Positions 23,652 to 37,691 of a stretch of DNA of 64,000 bases are shown here, in pieces (the stretch's first letter is position 1; each line of letters begins with the position of its first letter). The notes under the pieces are model-generated. The model saw nothing but the letters and a program-made list of their open reading frames with translations. It searched no databases and was not told where the DNA came from. The DNA is taken from contig OY804588.1 of the NCBI GenBank assembly GCA_963680875.1, positions 64,866,397-64,930,396 of the forward strand, read 5' to 3'. This stretch comes from Bathymodiolus brooksi. Taxonomy: Eukaryota > Mollusca > Bivalvia > Mytilida > Modiolidae. Made by a program: the position numbers and the translations under genes.

Positions 23652-25790
23652 GATATCTTCAAACTTTTCTTTTTGGTCATTGTATTGCCTGTCATGTGAG
23701 TTACCGTTCTGATTAACCCTTTGATATCTTCAAGCTTTTCTTGTTGGTCATTGTATTGCCTGTCATGTGATTTACCGTTCTGATTACCCCTTTGATATCT
23801 TCAAACCTTTCTTGTAGGTTATTGTATAGCCTGTCATGTGATTTACAGTTCTGATTACCCATTTGATATCTTCAAACTTTCCTTGTTGGTCATTGCATTG
23901 CCTGTCATGTGATATACCGTTCTGATTACCCCTTTGATATCTTCAAACTTTTCTTGTTGGTCATTGTATTGCCTGTCAAGTGATTTACCGTTCTGATTAC
24001 CCCTTTGATATCTTCAAACTTTTCTTGTTGGTCATTGTATTGCCTGTCATGTGATATACCGTTCTGATTACCCCTTTGATATGTTCAAACTTTTCTTGTT
24101 CGTCATTGTATTTCTTGTCAATTGATTTACCGTTCTGATTACCACTTTGATATCTTCAAACTTTTCTTGTTGGTCATTGTATTTCCTGTCATGTGAGTTA
24201 CCGTTCTGATTACCCCTTTGATATCTTCAAACTTTTCTTGTTGGTCATTGTATTTCCTGTCATGTGATATACCGTTCTGATTACGCCTTTGATATCTTCA
24301 AACTTTTCTTGTTGGTCATTGTATTTCTTGTCATGTGATTTACCGTTCTGATTACCCCTTTGATATCTTCAAGCTTTTCTTGTTGGTCATTGTATTGCCT
24401 GTCATGTGATTTACCGTTCTGATTACCCCTTTGATATCTTCAAACTTTTTTTGTTGATCATTGTATTGCCTGTCATGTGATTTACCGTTCTGATTACCCC
24501 TTTGATATCTTCAAACTTTTCTTGTTGGACATTGTATTTCCTGTCATGTGATTTACCGTTCTGATTACCACTTTGATATCTTCAAACTTTTCTTGTTGGT
24601 CATAGTATTGCCTGTCATGTGAGTTACCGTTCTGATTACCCCTTTGATATCTTCAAACTTTTCTTGTTGGTCATTGTATTTCCTGTCATGTGATTTACTG
24701 TTCTGATTACCCCTTTGATATCTTCAAACTTTTCTTGTTGGTCATTGTATTGCCTGTCATGTGATTTACCGTTCTGATTACCCCTTTGATATCTTCAAAC
24801 CTTTCTTGTAGGTCATTGTATTGCCTGTCATGTGATTTACAGTTCTGATTACCCCTTTGATATCTTCAAACTTTCCTTGTTGGTCATTGCATTGCCTGTC
24901 ATGTGAGTTACCGTTCTGATTACCCCTTTGATATCTTCAAACTTTTCTTGTTGGTCATTGTATTTCTTGTCATATGATTTACCGTTCTGATTACCCCTTT
25001 GATATCTTCAAACTTTTCTTGTTGGTCATTGTATTTCCTGTCATGTGATTTACCGTTCTGATTACCCCTTTGATATCTTCAAACTTTTCTTGTTGGTCAT
25101 TGTATTTCCTGTCATGTGATATACCGTTCTGATTACCCCTTTGATATCTTCAAACTTTTCTTGTTGGTCATTGTATTTCTTGTCATGTGATTTACCGTTC
25201 TGATTACCCCTTTGATATCTTCAAGCTTTTCTTGTTGGTCATTGTATTGCCTGTCATGTGATTTACAGTTCTGATTACCACTTTGATATCTTCAAACTTT
25301 TCTTGTTGGTCATTGTATTGCCTGTCATGTGATTTACCGTTCTGATTACCCCTTTGATATCTTCAAACTTTTCTTGTTGGTCATTGTATTTCCTGTCATG
25401 TGATTTACCGTTCTGATTACCACTTTGATATCTTCAAACTTTTCTTGTTGGTCATTGTATTTCCTGTCATGTGAGTTACCGTTCTGATTACCCCTTTGAT
25501 ATCTTCAAACTTTTCTTGTTGGTCATTGTATTTCCTGTCATGTGATATACCGTTCTGATTACCACTTTGATATCTTCAAACTTTTCTTGTTGGTCATTGT
25601 ATTTCCTGTCATGTGATTTACCGTTCTGATTACCCCTTTGCTATCTTCAAACTTTTCTTGTTGGTCATTGTATTGCCTGTCATGTGATTTACCGTTCTGA
25701 TTACCCCTTTGATATCTTCAAACTTTCCTTGTTGGTCATTCCATTGCCTGTCATGTGATTTACCGTTCTGATTACCCCTTTGATATCTTC
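23589..25790 (+). repeat. Domain C HOR unit C2
   Basis: This unit follows C1 at 2485 bp at its start and at 2556 bp further on (CATAGTATTG 22045 and 24601; GCTATC 23084 and 25640). The shift is due to one extra GAGTTACC monomer near 24.18 kb. After about 25.79 kb the order returns to the TAGGTTATTGTATAGCC part of the unit early, which suggests a deletion or jump of phase. Confidence 0.82.
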
Positions 25791-28740
25791 AAACCTTTCT
25801 TGTAGGTTATTGTATAGCCTGTCATGTGATTTACAGTTCTGATTACCCCTTTGATATCTTCAAACTTTCCTTGTTGGTCATTGCATTGCCTGTCATGTGA
25901 TTTACCGTTCTGATTACCCCTTTGATATCTTCAAACATTTCTTGTTGGTCATTGTATTGCCTGTCATGTGATATACCGTTCTGATTACCCCTTTGATATC
26001 TTCAAACTTTTCTTGTTGGTCATTGTATTGCCACTCAAGTGATTTACCGTTCTGATTACCCCTTTGATATCTTCAAACTTTTCTTGTTGGTCATTGTATT
26101 GCCTGTCATGTGAGTTACCGTTCTGATTACCCCTTTGATATCTTCAAACTTTTCTTGTTCGTCATTGTATTTCTTGTCAATTGATTTACCGTTCTGATTA
26201 CCCCTTTGATATCTTCAAGCTTTTCTTGTTGGTCATTGTAATGCCTGTCATGTGAGTTACCGTTCTGATTACCCCTTTGATATCTTCAAATTTTTCTTGT
26301 TGGTCATTGTGTTGCCTGTCATGTGATTTACCGTTCTGATTACCCCTTTGATATCTTCAAACTTTACTTGTTGGTCATTGTATTTCCTGTCATGTGATAT
26401 ACCGTTCTGATTACCCCTTTGATATCTTCAAACTTTTCTTGTTGGTCATTGTATTTCTTGACATGTGATTTACCGTTCTGATTACCCCTTTGATATCTTC
26501 AAACTTTCCTTGTTGGTCATTGCATTGCCTGTCATGTGAGTTACCGTTCTGATTACCCCTTTGATATCTTCAAACTTTTCTTGTTGGTCATTGTATTTCC
26601 TGTCTTGTGATATACCGTTCTGATTACCCCTTTGATATCTTCAAACTTTTCTTGTTGGTCATTGTATTGCCTGTCATGTGATATACCGTTCTGATTACCC
26701 CTTTGATATCTTCAAACTTTTCTTGTTGGTCATTGTATTGCCTGTCATGTGATATACCGTTCTGATTACCCCTTTGATATCTTCAAACTTTTCTTGTTCG
26801 TAATTGTATTTCTTGTCAATTGATTTACCGTTCTGATTACCCCATTGATATCTTCAAGCTTTTCTTGTTGGTCATTGTATTTCTTGTCATGTGATTTACC
26901 GTTCTGATTACCCCTTTGATATCTTCAAACTTTTCTTGTTGGTCATTGTAATGCCTGTCATATGAGTTACCGTTCTGATTACCCCTTTGATATCTTCAAA
27001 TTTTTCTTGTTGGTCATTGTATTGCCTGTCATGTGATTTACCGTTCTGATTACCCCTTTGATATCTTCAAACTTTACTTGTTGGTCATTGTATTTCCTGT
27101 CATGTGATATACCGTTCTGATTACCCCTTTGATATCTTCAAACTTTTCTTGTTGGTCATTGTATTTCTTGTCATGTGATTTACCGTTTTGATTACCCCTT
27201 TGATATCTTCAAACTTTTCTTGTTGGTCATTGTATTTCCTGTCAATGTGATTTACCGTTCTGATTACCCCTTTGATATCTTCAAACTTTTCTTGTTGGCC
27301 ATTGTATTTCTTGTCATGTGATATACCGTTCTGATTACCCCTTTGATATCTTCAAACCTTTCTTGTAGGTTATTGTATAGCCTGTCATGTGATTTACAGT
27401 TCTGATTACCCCTTTGATATCTTCAAACTTTCCTTGTTGGTCATTGCATTGCCTGTCATGTGATATACCGTTCTGATTACCCCTTTGATATCTTCAAACT
27501 TTTCTTGTTGGTCATTGTATTGCCTGTCATGTGATATACCGTTCTGATTACCCCTTTGATATCTTCAAACTTTTCTTGTTCGTCATTGTATTTCTTGTCA
27601 ATTGATTTACCGTTCTGATTACCCCATTGATATCTTCAAGCTTTTCTTGTTGGTCATTGTATTTCCTGTCATGTGATTTACCGTTCTGATTACCCCTTTG
27701 ATATCTTCAAACTTTTCTTGTTGGTCATTGTAATGCCTGTCATATGAGTTACCGTTCTGATTACCCCTTTGATATCTTCAAATTTTTCTTGTTGGTCATT
27801 GTATTGCCTGTCATGTGATTTACCGTTCTGATTACCCCTTTGATATCTTCAAACTTTACTTGTTGGTCATTGTATTTCCTGTCATGTGATATACCGTTCT
27901 GATTACCCCTTTGATATCTTCAAACTTTTCTTGTTGGTCATTGTATTTCTTGTCATGTGATTTACCGTTTTGATTACCCCTTTGATATCTTCAAACTTTT
28001 CTTGTTGGTCATTGCATTTCCTGTCAATGTGATTTACCGTTCTGATTACCCCTTTGATATCTTCAAACTTTTCTTGTTGGTCATTGTATTTCTTGTCATG
28101 TGATTTACCGTTTTGATTACCCCTTTGATATCTTCAAACTTTTCTTGTTGGTCATTGTATTTCCTGTCATGTGATTTACCGTTCTGATTACCCCTTTGAT
28201 ATCTTCAAACTTTTCTTGTTGGTCATTGTATTTCCTGTCATGTGATTTACCGTTCTGATTATCCCTTTGATATCTTCAAACTTTTCTTGTTGGTCATTGT
28301 ATTTCCTGTCATGTGATATACCGTTCTGATTACGCCTTTGATATCTTCAAACTTTTCTTGTTGGTCATTGTATTTCTTTTCATGTGATTTACAGTTCTGA
28401 TTACCCCTTTGATATCTTCAAGCTTTTCTTGTTGGTCATTGTATTGCCTGTCAAGTGATTTAGCGTTCTGATTACCCCTTTGATATCTTCAAACTTTTCT
28501 TGTTGGTCATTGTATTGCCTGTCATGTGATATACCGTTCAGATTACCCCTTTGATATCTTCAAACTTTTCTTGTTCGTCATTGTATTTCTTGTCAATTGA
28601 TTTACCGTTCTGATTACCCCTTTGATATCTTCAAACTCTTCTTATTGGTCAATGTATTGCCTGTCAAGTGATTTACCGTTCTGATTACCCCTTTGATATC
28701 TTCAAACTTTTCTTGTTGGTCATTGTATTGCCTGTCATGT
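25791..28740 (+). repeat. Domain D: short HOR units of 710 and 782 bp
   Basis: A rare variant, ACTTTACTTG, marks the units at 26361, 27071 and 27853 (710 bp = 10 monomers; 782 bp = 11 monomers plus 1 base from CAATGTG). Around it the order is GTTCG with GTCAATTGAT, AAGCTTTTC, TAATGCC with CATATGAG, AAATTTTTC, then ACTTTACTTG. The first part (25.79-26.2 kb) still resembles domain C, with AAACATTTC and GCCACTCAAGTG as private changes. The last 600 bp lead into domain E. Confidence 0.78.
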
Positions 28741-31700
28741 GATATACCGTTCTGATTACGCCTTTGATATCTTCAAACTTTTCTTGTTGGTCATTGTATT
28801 TCTTGTCATGTGATTTACAGTTCTGATTACCCCTTTGATATCTTCAAGCTTTTCTTGTTGGTCATTGTATTGCTTGTCATGTGATTTACCGTTCTGATTA
28901 CCACTTTGATATCTTCAAACTTTTCTTGTTGGTCATTGTATTGCCTGTCATGTGATATACCGTTCTGATTACCCCTTTGATATCTTCAAACTTTTCTTGT
29001 TCGTCATTGTATTTCTTGTCAATTGATTTACCGTTCTGATTACCCCTTTGATATCTTCAAGCTTTTCTTGTTGGTCATTGTATTTCCTGTCATGTGATTT
29101 ACCGTTCTGATTACCCCTTTGATATCTTCAAACTTTTCTTGTTGGTCATTGTAATGCCTGTCATATGAGTTACCGTTCTGATTACCCCTTTGATATCTTC
29201 AAATTTTTCTTGTTGGTCATTGTATTGCCTGTCATGTGATTTACCGTTCTGATTACCCCTTTGATATCTTCAAACTTTACTTGTTGGTCATTGTATTTCC
29301 TGTCATGTGATATACCGTTCTGATTACCCCTTTGATATCTTCAAACTTTTCTTGTTGGTCATTGTATTTCTTGTCATGTGATTTACCGTTCTGATTACCC
29401 CTTTGATATCTTCAAACTTTTCTTGTTGGTCATTGTATTTCCTGTCATGTGATTTACAGTTCTGATTACCCCTTTGATATCTTCAAACTTTTCTTGTTGG
29501 TCATTGTATTTCCTGTCATGTGATTTACCGTTCTGATTACCCCTTTGATATCTTCAAACTTTTCTTGTTGGTCATTGTATTTCCTGTCATGTGATTTACA
29601 GTTCTGATTACCCCTTTGATATCTTCAAGCTTTTCTTGTTGGTCATTGTATTGCTTGTCATGTGATTTACCGTTCTGATTACCACTTTGATATCTTCAAA
29701 CTTTTCTTGTTGGTCATTGTATTGCCTGTCATGTGATTTACCGTTCTGATTACCCCTTTGATATCTTCAAACTTTTCTTGTTGGTCATTGTATTTCCTGT
29801 CATGTGATTTACCGTTCTGATTACCACTTTGATATCTTCAAACTTTTCTTGTTGGTCATTGTATTGCCTATCATGTGAGTTACTGTTCTGATTATCCCTT
29901 TGATATCTTCAAACTTTTCTTGTTGGTCATTGTATTTCCTGTCATGTGATTTACCGTTCTGATTACCCCTTTGATATCTTCAAACTTTTCTTGTTGGTCA
30001 TTGTATTTCCTGTCATGTGATTTACCGTTCTGATTACCCCTTTGATATCTTCAAACTTTTCTTTTTGGTCATTGTATTGCCTGTCATGTGATTTACCGTT
30101 CTGATTACCCCTTTGATATCTTCAAACCTTTCTTGTAGGTCATTGTATTGACTGTCATGTGATTTACAGTTCTGATTACCCCTTTGATATCTTCAAACTT
30201 TCCTTGTTGGTCATTGCATTGCCTGTCATGTGAGTTACCGTTCTGATTACCCCTTTGATATCTTCAAACTTTTCTTGTTGGTCATTGTATTTCTTGTCAT
30301 GTGATTTACCGTTTTGATTACCCCTTTGATATCTTCAAACTTTTCTTGTTGGTCATTGTATTTCCTGTCAATGTGATTTACCGTTTTGATTACCCCTTTG
30401 ATATCTTCAAACTTTTCTTGTTGGTCATTGTATTTCCTGTCATGTGATTTACCGTTCTGATTACCCCTTTGATATCTTCAAACTTTTCTTGTTGGTCATT
30501 GTATTTCCTGTCATGTGATTTACCGTTCTGATTACCCCTTTGATATCTTCAAACTTTTCTTGTTGGTCATTGTATTTCCTGTCATGTGATATACTGTTCT
30601 GATTACGCCTTTGATATCTTCAAACTTTTCTTGTTGGTCATTGTATTTCTTTTCATGTGATTTATAGTTCTGATTACCCCTTTGATATCTTCAAGCTTTT
30701 CTTGTTGGTCATTGTATTGCCTGTCAAGTGATTTACCGTTCTGATTACCCCTTTGATATCTTCAAACTTTTCTTGTTGGTCATTGTATTGCCTGTCATGT
30801 GATATACCGTTCTGATTACCCCTTTGATATCTTCAAACTTTTCTTGTTCGTCATTGTATTTTTGGTCAATTGATTTACCGTTCTGATTACTCCTTTGATA
30901 TCTTCAAACTTTTCTTATTGGTCAATGTATTGCCTGTCAAGTGATTTACCGTTCTGATTACCCCTTTGATATCTTCAAACTTTTCTTGTTGGTCATTGTA
31001 TTTCCTGTCATGTGATTTACCGTTCTGATTACCCCTTTGATATCTTCAAACTTTTCTTGTTGGTCATTGTATTTCCTGTCATGTGATTTACCGTTCTGAT
31101 TACCCCTTTGATATCTTCAAACTTTTCTTTTTGGTCATTGTATTGCCTGTCATGTGATTTACCGTTCTGATTACCCCTTTGATATCTTCAAACCTTTCTT
31201 GTAGGTCATTGTATTGCCTGTCATGTGATTTACAGTTCTGATTACCCCTTTGATATCTTCAAACTTTCCTTGTTGGTCATTGCATTGCCTGTCATGTGAG
31301 TTACCGTTCTGATTACCCCTTTGATATCTTCAAACTTTTCTTGTTGGTCATTGTATTTCTTGTCATGTGATTTACCGTTTTGATTACCCCTTTGATATCT
31401 TCAAACTTTTCTTGTTGGTCATTGTATTTCCTGTCAATGTGATTTACCGTTCTGATTACCCCTTTGATATCTTCAAACTTTTCTTGTTGGTCATTGTATT
31501 TCTTGTCATGTGATTTACCGTTTTGATTACCCCTTTGATATCTTCAAACTTTTCTTGTTGGTCATTGTATTTCCTGTCATGTGATTTACCGTTCTGATTA
31601 CCCCTTTGATATCTTCAAACTTTTCTTGTTGGTCATTGTATTTCCTGTCATGTGATTTACCGTTCTGATTACCCCTTTGATATCTTCAAACTTTTCTTGT

Positions 31701-33855
31701 TGGTCATTGTATTTCCTGTCATGTGATATACCGTTCTGATTACGCCTTTGATATCTTCCAACTTTTCTTGTTGGTCATTGTATTTCTTTTCATGTGATTT
31801 ACAGTTCTGATTACCCCTTTGATATCTTCAAGCTTTTCTTGTTGGTCATTGTATTGCCTGTCAAGTGATTTACCGTTCTGATTACCCCTTTGATATCTTC
31901 AAACTTTTCTTGTTGGTCATTGTATTGCCTGTCATGTGATATACCGTTCTGATTACCCCTTTGATATCTTCAAACTTTTCTTGTTCGTCATTGTATTTCT
32001 TGTCAATTGATTTACCGTTCTGATTACCCCTTTGATATCTTCAAACTTTTCTTATTGGTCAATGTATTGCCTGTCAAGTGATTTACCGTTCTGATTACCC
32101 CTTTGATATCTTCAAACTTTTCTTGTTGGTCATTGTATTGCCTGTCATGTGATATACCGTTCTGATTACCCCTTTGATATCTTCAAACTTTTATTATTCG
32201 TCATTGTATTTCTTGTCAATTGATTTACCGTTCTGATTACCCCTTTGATATCTTCAAGCTTTTCTTGTTGGTCATTGTATTTCCTGTCATGTGATTTACC
32301 GTTCTGATTACCCCTTTGATATCTTCAAACTTTTCTTGTTGGTCATTGTAATGCCTGTCATATGAGTTACCGTTCTGATTACCCCTTTGATATCTTCAAA
32401 TTTTTCTTGTTGGTCATTGTATTGCCTGTCATGTGATTTACCGTTCTGATTACCCCTTTGATATCTTCAAACTTTACTTGTTGTTCATTGTATTTCCTGT
32501 CATGTGATATACCGTTCTGATTACCCCTTTGATATCTTCAAACTTTTCTTGTTGGTCATTGTATTTCCTGTCATGTGATTTACCGTTCTGATTACCCCTT
32601 TGATATCTTCAAACTTTTCTTGTTGGTCATTGTATTTCCTGTCATGTGATTTACCGTTCTGATTACCCCTTTGATATCTTCAAACTTTTCTTGTTGGTCA
32701 TTGTATTTCCTGTCATGTGATATACCGTTCTGATTACGCCTTTGATATCTTCCAACTTTTCTTGTTGGTCATTGTATTTCTTTTCATGTGATTTACAGTT
32801 CTGATTACCCCTTTGATATCTTCAAGCTTTTCTTGTTGGTCATTGTATTGCCTGTCAAGTGATTTACCGTTCTGATTACCCCTTTGATATCTTCAAACTT
32901 TTCTTGTTGGTCATTGTATTGCCTGTCATGTGATATACCGTTCTGATTACCCCTTTGATATCTTCAAACTTTTCTTGTTCGTCATTGTATTTCTTGTCAA
33001 TTGATTTACCGTTCTGATTACCCCTTTGATATCTTCAAACTTTTCTTATTGGTCAATGTATTGCCTGTCAAGTGATTTACCGTTCTGATTACCCCTTTGA
33101 TATCTTCAAACTTTTCTTGTTGGTCATTGTATTGCCTGTCATGTGATATACCGTTCTGATTACCCCTTTGATATCTTCAAACTTTTATTGTTCGTCATTG
33201 TATTTCTTGTCAATTGATTTACCGTTCTGATTACCCCTTTGATATCTTCAAGCTTTTCTTGTTGGTCATTGTATTTCCTGTCATGTGATTTACCGTTCTG
33301 ATTACCCCTTTGATATCTTCAAACTTTTCTTGTTGGTCATTGTAATGCCTGTCATATGAGTTACCGTTCTGATTACCCCTTTGATATCTTCAAATTTTTC
33401 TTGTTGGTCATTGTATTGCCTGTCATGTGATTTACCGTTCTGATTACCCCTTTGATATCTTCAAACTTTACTTGTTGTTCATTGTATTTCCTGTCATGTG
33501 ATATACCGTTCTGATTACCCCTTTGATATCTTCAAACTTTTCTTGTTGGTCATTGTATTTCCTGTCAATGTGATTTACCGTTCTGATTACCCCTTTGATA
33601 TCTTCAAACTTTTCTTGTTGGTCATTGTATTTCTTGTCATGTGATTTACCGTTCTGATTACCCCTTTGATATCTTCAAACTTTTCTTGTTGGTCATTGTA
33701 TTTCCTGTCATGTGATTTACCGTTCTGATTACCCCTTTGATATCTTCAAACTTTTCTTGTTGGTCATTGTATTTCCTGTCATGTGATTTACCGTTCTGAT
33801 TACCCCTTTGATATCTTCAAACTTTTCTTGTTGGTCATTGTATTTCCTGTCATGT
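28741..33855 (+). repeat. Domain E HOR unit E1 (5115 bp)
   Basis: The start (GATATACCG then TTACGCC) recurs at 33856 and 37692. ACTTTACTTG at 29274 pairs with 34389, TGCTTG at 28871 with 33986, and GCCTATCATG at 29866 with 34981, all 5115 bp apart. This is 3836 plus 994 plus 285: E1 carries an internal 994-bp duplication and keeps 285 bp that E2 has lost. Confidence 0.88.
31551..33538 (+). repeat. 994-bp tandem duplication within E1 (14 monomers)
   Basis: The rare TATCTTCCAAC monomer at 31756 recurs at 32750, and ACTTTACTTG with GTTGTTC at 32471 recurs at 33465, both 994 bp apart (exactly 14 monomers). E2 has one copy, at 36586 and 37301. The two halves differ slightly; for example TTTATTATTCG near 32190 corresponds to TTTATTGTTCG near 33184. 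Confidence 0.88.
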
Positions 33856-36800
33856 GATATACCGTTCTGATTACGCCTTTGATATCTTCAAACTTTTCTT
33901 GTTGGTCATTGTATTTCTTGTCATGTGATTTACAGTTCTGATTACCCCTTTGATATCTTCAAGCTTTTCTTGTTGGTCATTGTATTGCTTGTCATGTGAT
34001 TTACCGTTCTGATTACCACTTTGATATCTTCAAACTTTTCTTGTTGGTCATTGTATTGCCTGTCATGTGATATACCGTTCTGATTACCCCTTTGATATCT
34101 TCAAACTTTTCTTGTTCGTCATTGTATTTCTTGTCAATTGATTTACCGTTCTGATTACCCCTTTGATATCTTCAAGCTTTTCTTGTTGGTCATTGTATTT
34201 CCTGTCATGTGATTTACCGTTCTGATTACCCCTTTGATATCTTCAAACTTTTCTTGTTGGTCATTGTAATGCCTGTCATATGAGTTACCGTTCTGATTAC
34301 CCCTTTGATATCTTCAAATTTTTCTTGTTGGTCATTGTATTGCCTGTCATGTGATTTACCGTTCTGATTACCCCTTTGATATCTTCAAACTTTACTTGTT
34401 GGTCATTGTATTTCCTGTCATGTGATATACCGTTCTGATTACCCCTTTGATATCTTCAAACTTTTCTTGTTGGTCATTGTATTTCTTGTCATGTGATTTA
34501 CCGTTCTGATTACCCCTTTGATATCTTCAAACTTTTCTTGTTGGTCATTGTATTTCCTGTCATGTGATTTACAGTTCTGATTACCCCTTTGATATCTTCA
34601 AACTTTTCTTGTTGGTCATTGTATTTCCTGTCATGTGATATACCGTTCTGATTACGCCTTTGATATCTTCAAACTTTTCTTGTTGATCATTGTATTTCTT
34701 GTCATGTGATTTACAGTTCTGATTACCCCTTTGATATCTTCAAGCTTTTCTTGTTGGTCATTGTATTGCTTGTCATGTGATTTACCGTTCTGATTACCAC
34801 TTTGATATCTTCAAACTTTTCTTGTTGGTCATTGTATTGCCTGTCATGTGATTTACCGTTCTGATTACCCCTTTGATATCTTCAAACTTTTCTTGTTGGT
34901 CATTGTATTTCCTGTCATGTGATTTACCGTTCTGATTACCACTTTGATATCTTCAAACTTTTCTTGTTGGTCATTGTATTGCCTATCATGTGAGTTACTG
35001 TTCTGATTATCCCTTTGATATCTTCAAACTTTTCTTGTTGGTCATTGTATTTCCTGTCATGTGATTTACCGTTCTGATTACCCCTTTGATATCTTCAAAC
35101 TTTTCTTGTTGGTCATTGTATTTCCTGTCATGTGATTTACCTTTTGATTACCCCTTTGATATCTTCAAACTTTTCTTGTTGGTTATTGTATTTCCTGTCA
35201 ATGTGATTTACCGTTTTGATTACCCCTTTGATATCTTCAAACTTTTCTTGTTGGTCATTGTATTTCCTGTCATGTGATTTACCGTTCTGATTACCCCTTT
35301 GATATCTTCAAACTTTTCTTGTTGGTCATTGTATTTCCTGTCATGTGATTTACCGTTCTGATTACCCCTTTGATATCTTCAAACTTTTCTTGTTGGTCAT
35401 TGTATTTCCTGTCATGTGATATACTGTTCTGATTACGCCTTTGATATCTTCAAACTTTTCTTGTTGGTCATTGTATTTCTTTTCATGTGATTTATAGTTC
35501 TGATTACCCCTTTGATATCTTCAAGCTTTTCTTGTTGGTCATTGTATTGCCTGTCAAGTGATTTACCGTTCTGATTACCCCTTTGATATCTTCAAACTTT
35601 TCTTGTTGGTCATTGTATTGCCTGTCATGTGATATACCGTTCTGATTACCCCTTTGATATCTTCAAACTTTTCTTGTTCGTCATTGTATTTTTGGTCAAT
35701 TGATTTACCGTTCTGATTACTCCTTTGATATCTTCAAACTTTTCTTATTGGTCAATGTATTGCCTGTCAAGTGATTTACCGTTCTGATTACCCCTTTGAT
35801 ATCTTCAAACTTTTCTTGTTGGTCATTGTATTTCCTGTCATGTGATTTACCGTTCTGATTACCCCTTTGATATCTTCAAACTTTTCTTGTTGGTCATTGT
35901 ATTTCCTGTCATGTGATTTACCGTTCTGATTACCCCTTTGATATCTTCAAACTTTTCTTTTTGGTCATTGTATTGCCTGTCATGTGATTTACCGTTCTGA
36001 TTACCCCTTTGATATCTTCAAACCTTTCTTGTAGGTCATTGTATTGCCTGTCATGTGATTTACAGTTCTGATTACCCCTTTGATATCTTCAAACTTTCCT
36101 TGTTGGTCATTGCATTGCCTGTCATGTGAGTTACCGTTCTGATTACCCCTTTGATATCTTCAAACTTTTCTTGTTGGTCATTGTATTTCTTGTCATGTGA
36201 TTTACCGTTTTGATTACCCCTTTGATATCTTCAAACTTTTCTTGTTGGTCATTGTATTTCCTGTCAATGTGATTTACCGTTCTGATTACCCCTTTGATAT
36301 CTTCAAACTTTTCTTGTTGGTCATTGTATTTCTTGTCATGTGATTTACCGTTTTGATTACCCCTTTGATATCTTCAAACTTTTCTTGTTGGTCATTGTAT
36401 TTCCTGTCATGTGATTTACCGTTCTGATTACCCCTTTGATATCTTCAAACTTTTCTTGTTGGTCATTGTATTTCCTGTCATGTGATTTACCGTTCTGATT
36501 ACCCCTTTGATATCTTCAAACTTTTCTTGTTGGTCATTGTATTTCCTGTCATGTGATATACCGTTCTGATTACGCCTTTGATATCTTCCAACTTTTCTTG
36601 TTGGTCATTGTATTTCTTTTCATGTGATTTACAGTTCTGATTACCCCTTTGATATCTTCAAGCTTTTCTTGTTGGTCATTGTATTGCCTGTCAAGTGATT
36701 TACCGTTCTGATTACCCCTTTGATATCTTCAAACTTTTCTTGTTGGTCATTGTATTGCCTGTCATGTGATATACCGTTCTGATTACCCCTTTGATATCTT

Positions 36801-37691
36801 CAAACTTTTCTTGTTCGTCATTGTATTTCTTGTCAATTGATTTACCGTTCTGATTACCCCTTTGATATCTTCAAACTTTTCTTATTGGTCAATGTATTGC
36901 CTGTCAAGTGATTTACCGTTCTGATTACCCCTTTGATATCTTCAAACTTTTCTTGTTGGTCATTGTATTGCCTGTCATGTGATATACCGTTCTGATTACC
37001 CCTTTGATATCTTCAAACTTTTATTGTTCGTCATTGTATTTCTTGTCAATTGATTTACCGTTCTGATTACCCCTTTGATATCTTCAAGCTTTTCTTGTTG
37101 GTCATTGTATTTCCTGTCATGTGATTTACCGTTCTGATTACCCCTTTGATATCTTCAAACTTTTCTTGTTGGTCATTGTAATGCCTGTCATATGAGTTAC
37201 CGTTCTGATTACCCCTTTGATATCTTCAAATTTTTCTTGTTGGTCATTGTATTGCCTGTCATGTGATTTACCGTTCTGATTACCCCTTTGATATCTTCAA
37301 ACTTTACTTGTTGTTCATTGTATTTCCTGTCATGTGATATACCGTTCTGATTACCCCTTTGATATCTTCAAACTTTTCTTGTTGGTCATTGTATTTCCTG
37401 TCAATGTGATTTACCGTTCTGATTACCCCTTTGATATCTTCAAACTTTTCTTGTTGGTCATTGTATTTCTTGTCATGTGATTTACCGTTCTGATTACCCC
37501 TTTGATATCTTCAAACTTTTCTTGTTGGTCATTGTATTTCCTGTCATGTGATTTACCGTTCTGATTACCCGTTTGATATCTTCAAACTTTTCTTGTTGGT
37601 CATTGTATTTCCTGTCATGTGATTTACCGTTCTGATTACCCCTTTGATATCTTCAAACTTTTCTTGTTGGTCATTGTATTTCCTGTCATGT
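33856..37691 (+). repeat. Domain E HOR unit E2 (3836 bp, 54 monomers plus 2)
   Basis: Markers recur 3836 bp later: TGCTTG 33986 and 37822, ACTTTACTTG 34389 and 38225, GCCTATC 34981 and 38817. Compared with E1 it lacks the second 994-bp block and 285 bp near 35137. The 285-bp loss left a 70-bp hybrid monomer. Confidence 0.88.
35125..35160 (+). repeat. Junction of a 285-bp deletion in E2 (70-bp hybrid monomer)
   Basis: Here GATTTACC runs directly into TTTTGATTACC, lacking the G of ACCGTT. E1 has four further monomers at this place (TTTTTGG, CCTTTCTTGTAGG, CTTTCCTTG and TTCTTG types). The left half matches a TTTCC monomer and the right half one with GTTTTGATTACC, so the join lies inside the monomer and is one base out of register. 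The shift also creates a short spurious open frame. Confidence 0.75.

Noticed and set aside
35086..35277. 63-residue plus-strand frame
   Set aside because: It starts at TTG and depends on a 1-bp loss at 35137 and a 1-bp gain (CAATGTG) near 35200. The hydrophobic residues come from the T-rich monomer, not from a membrane protein.
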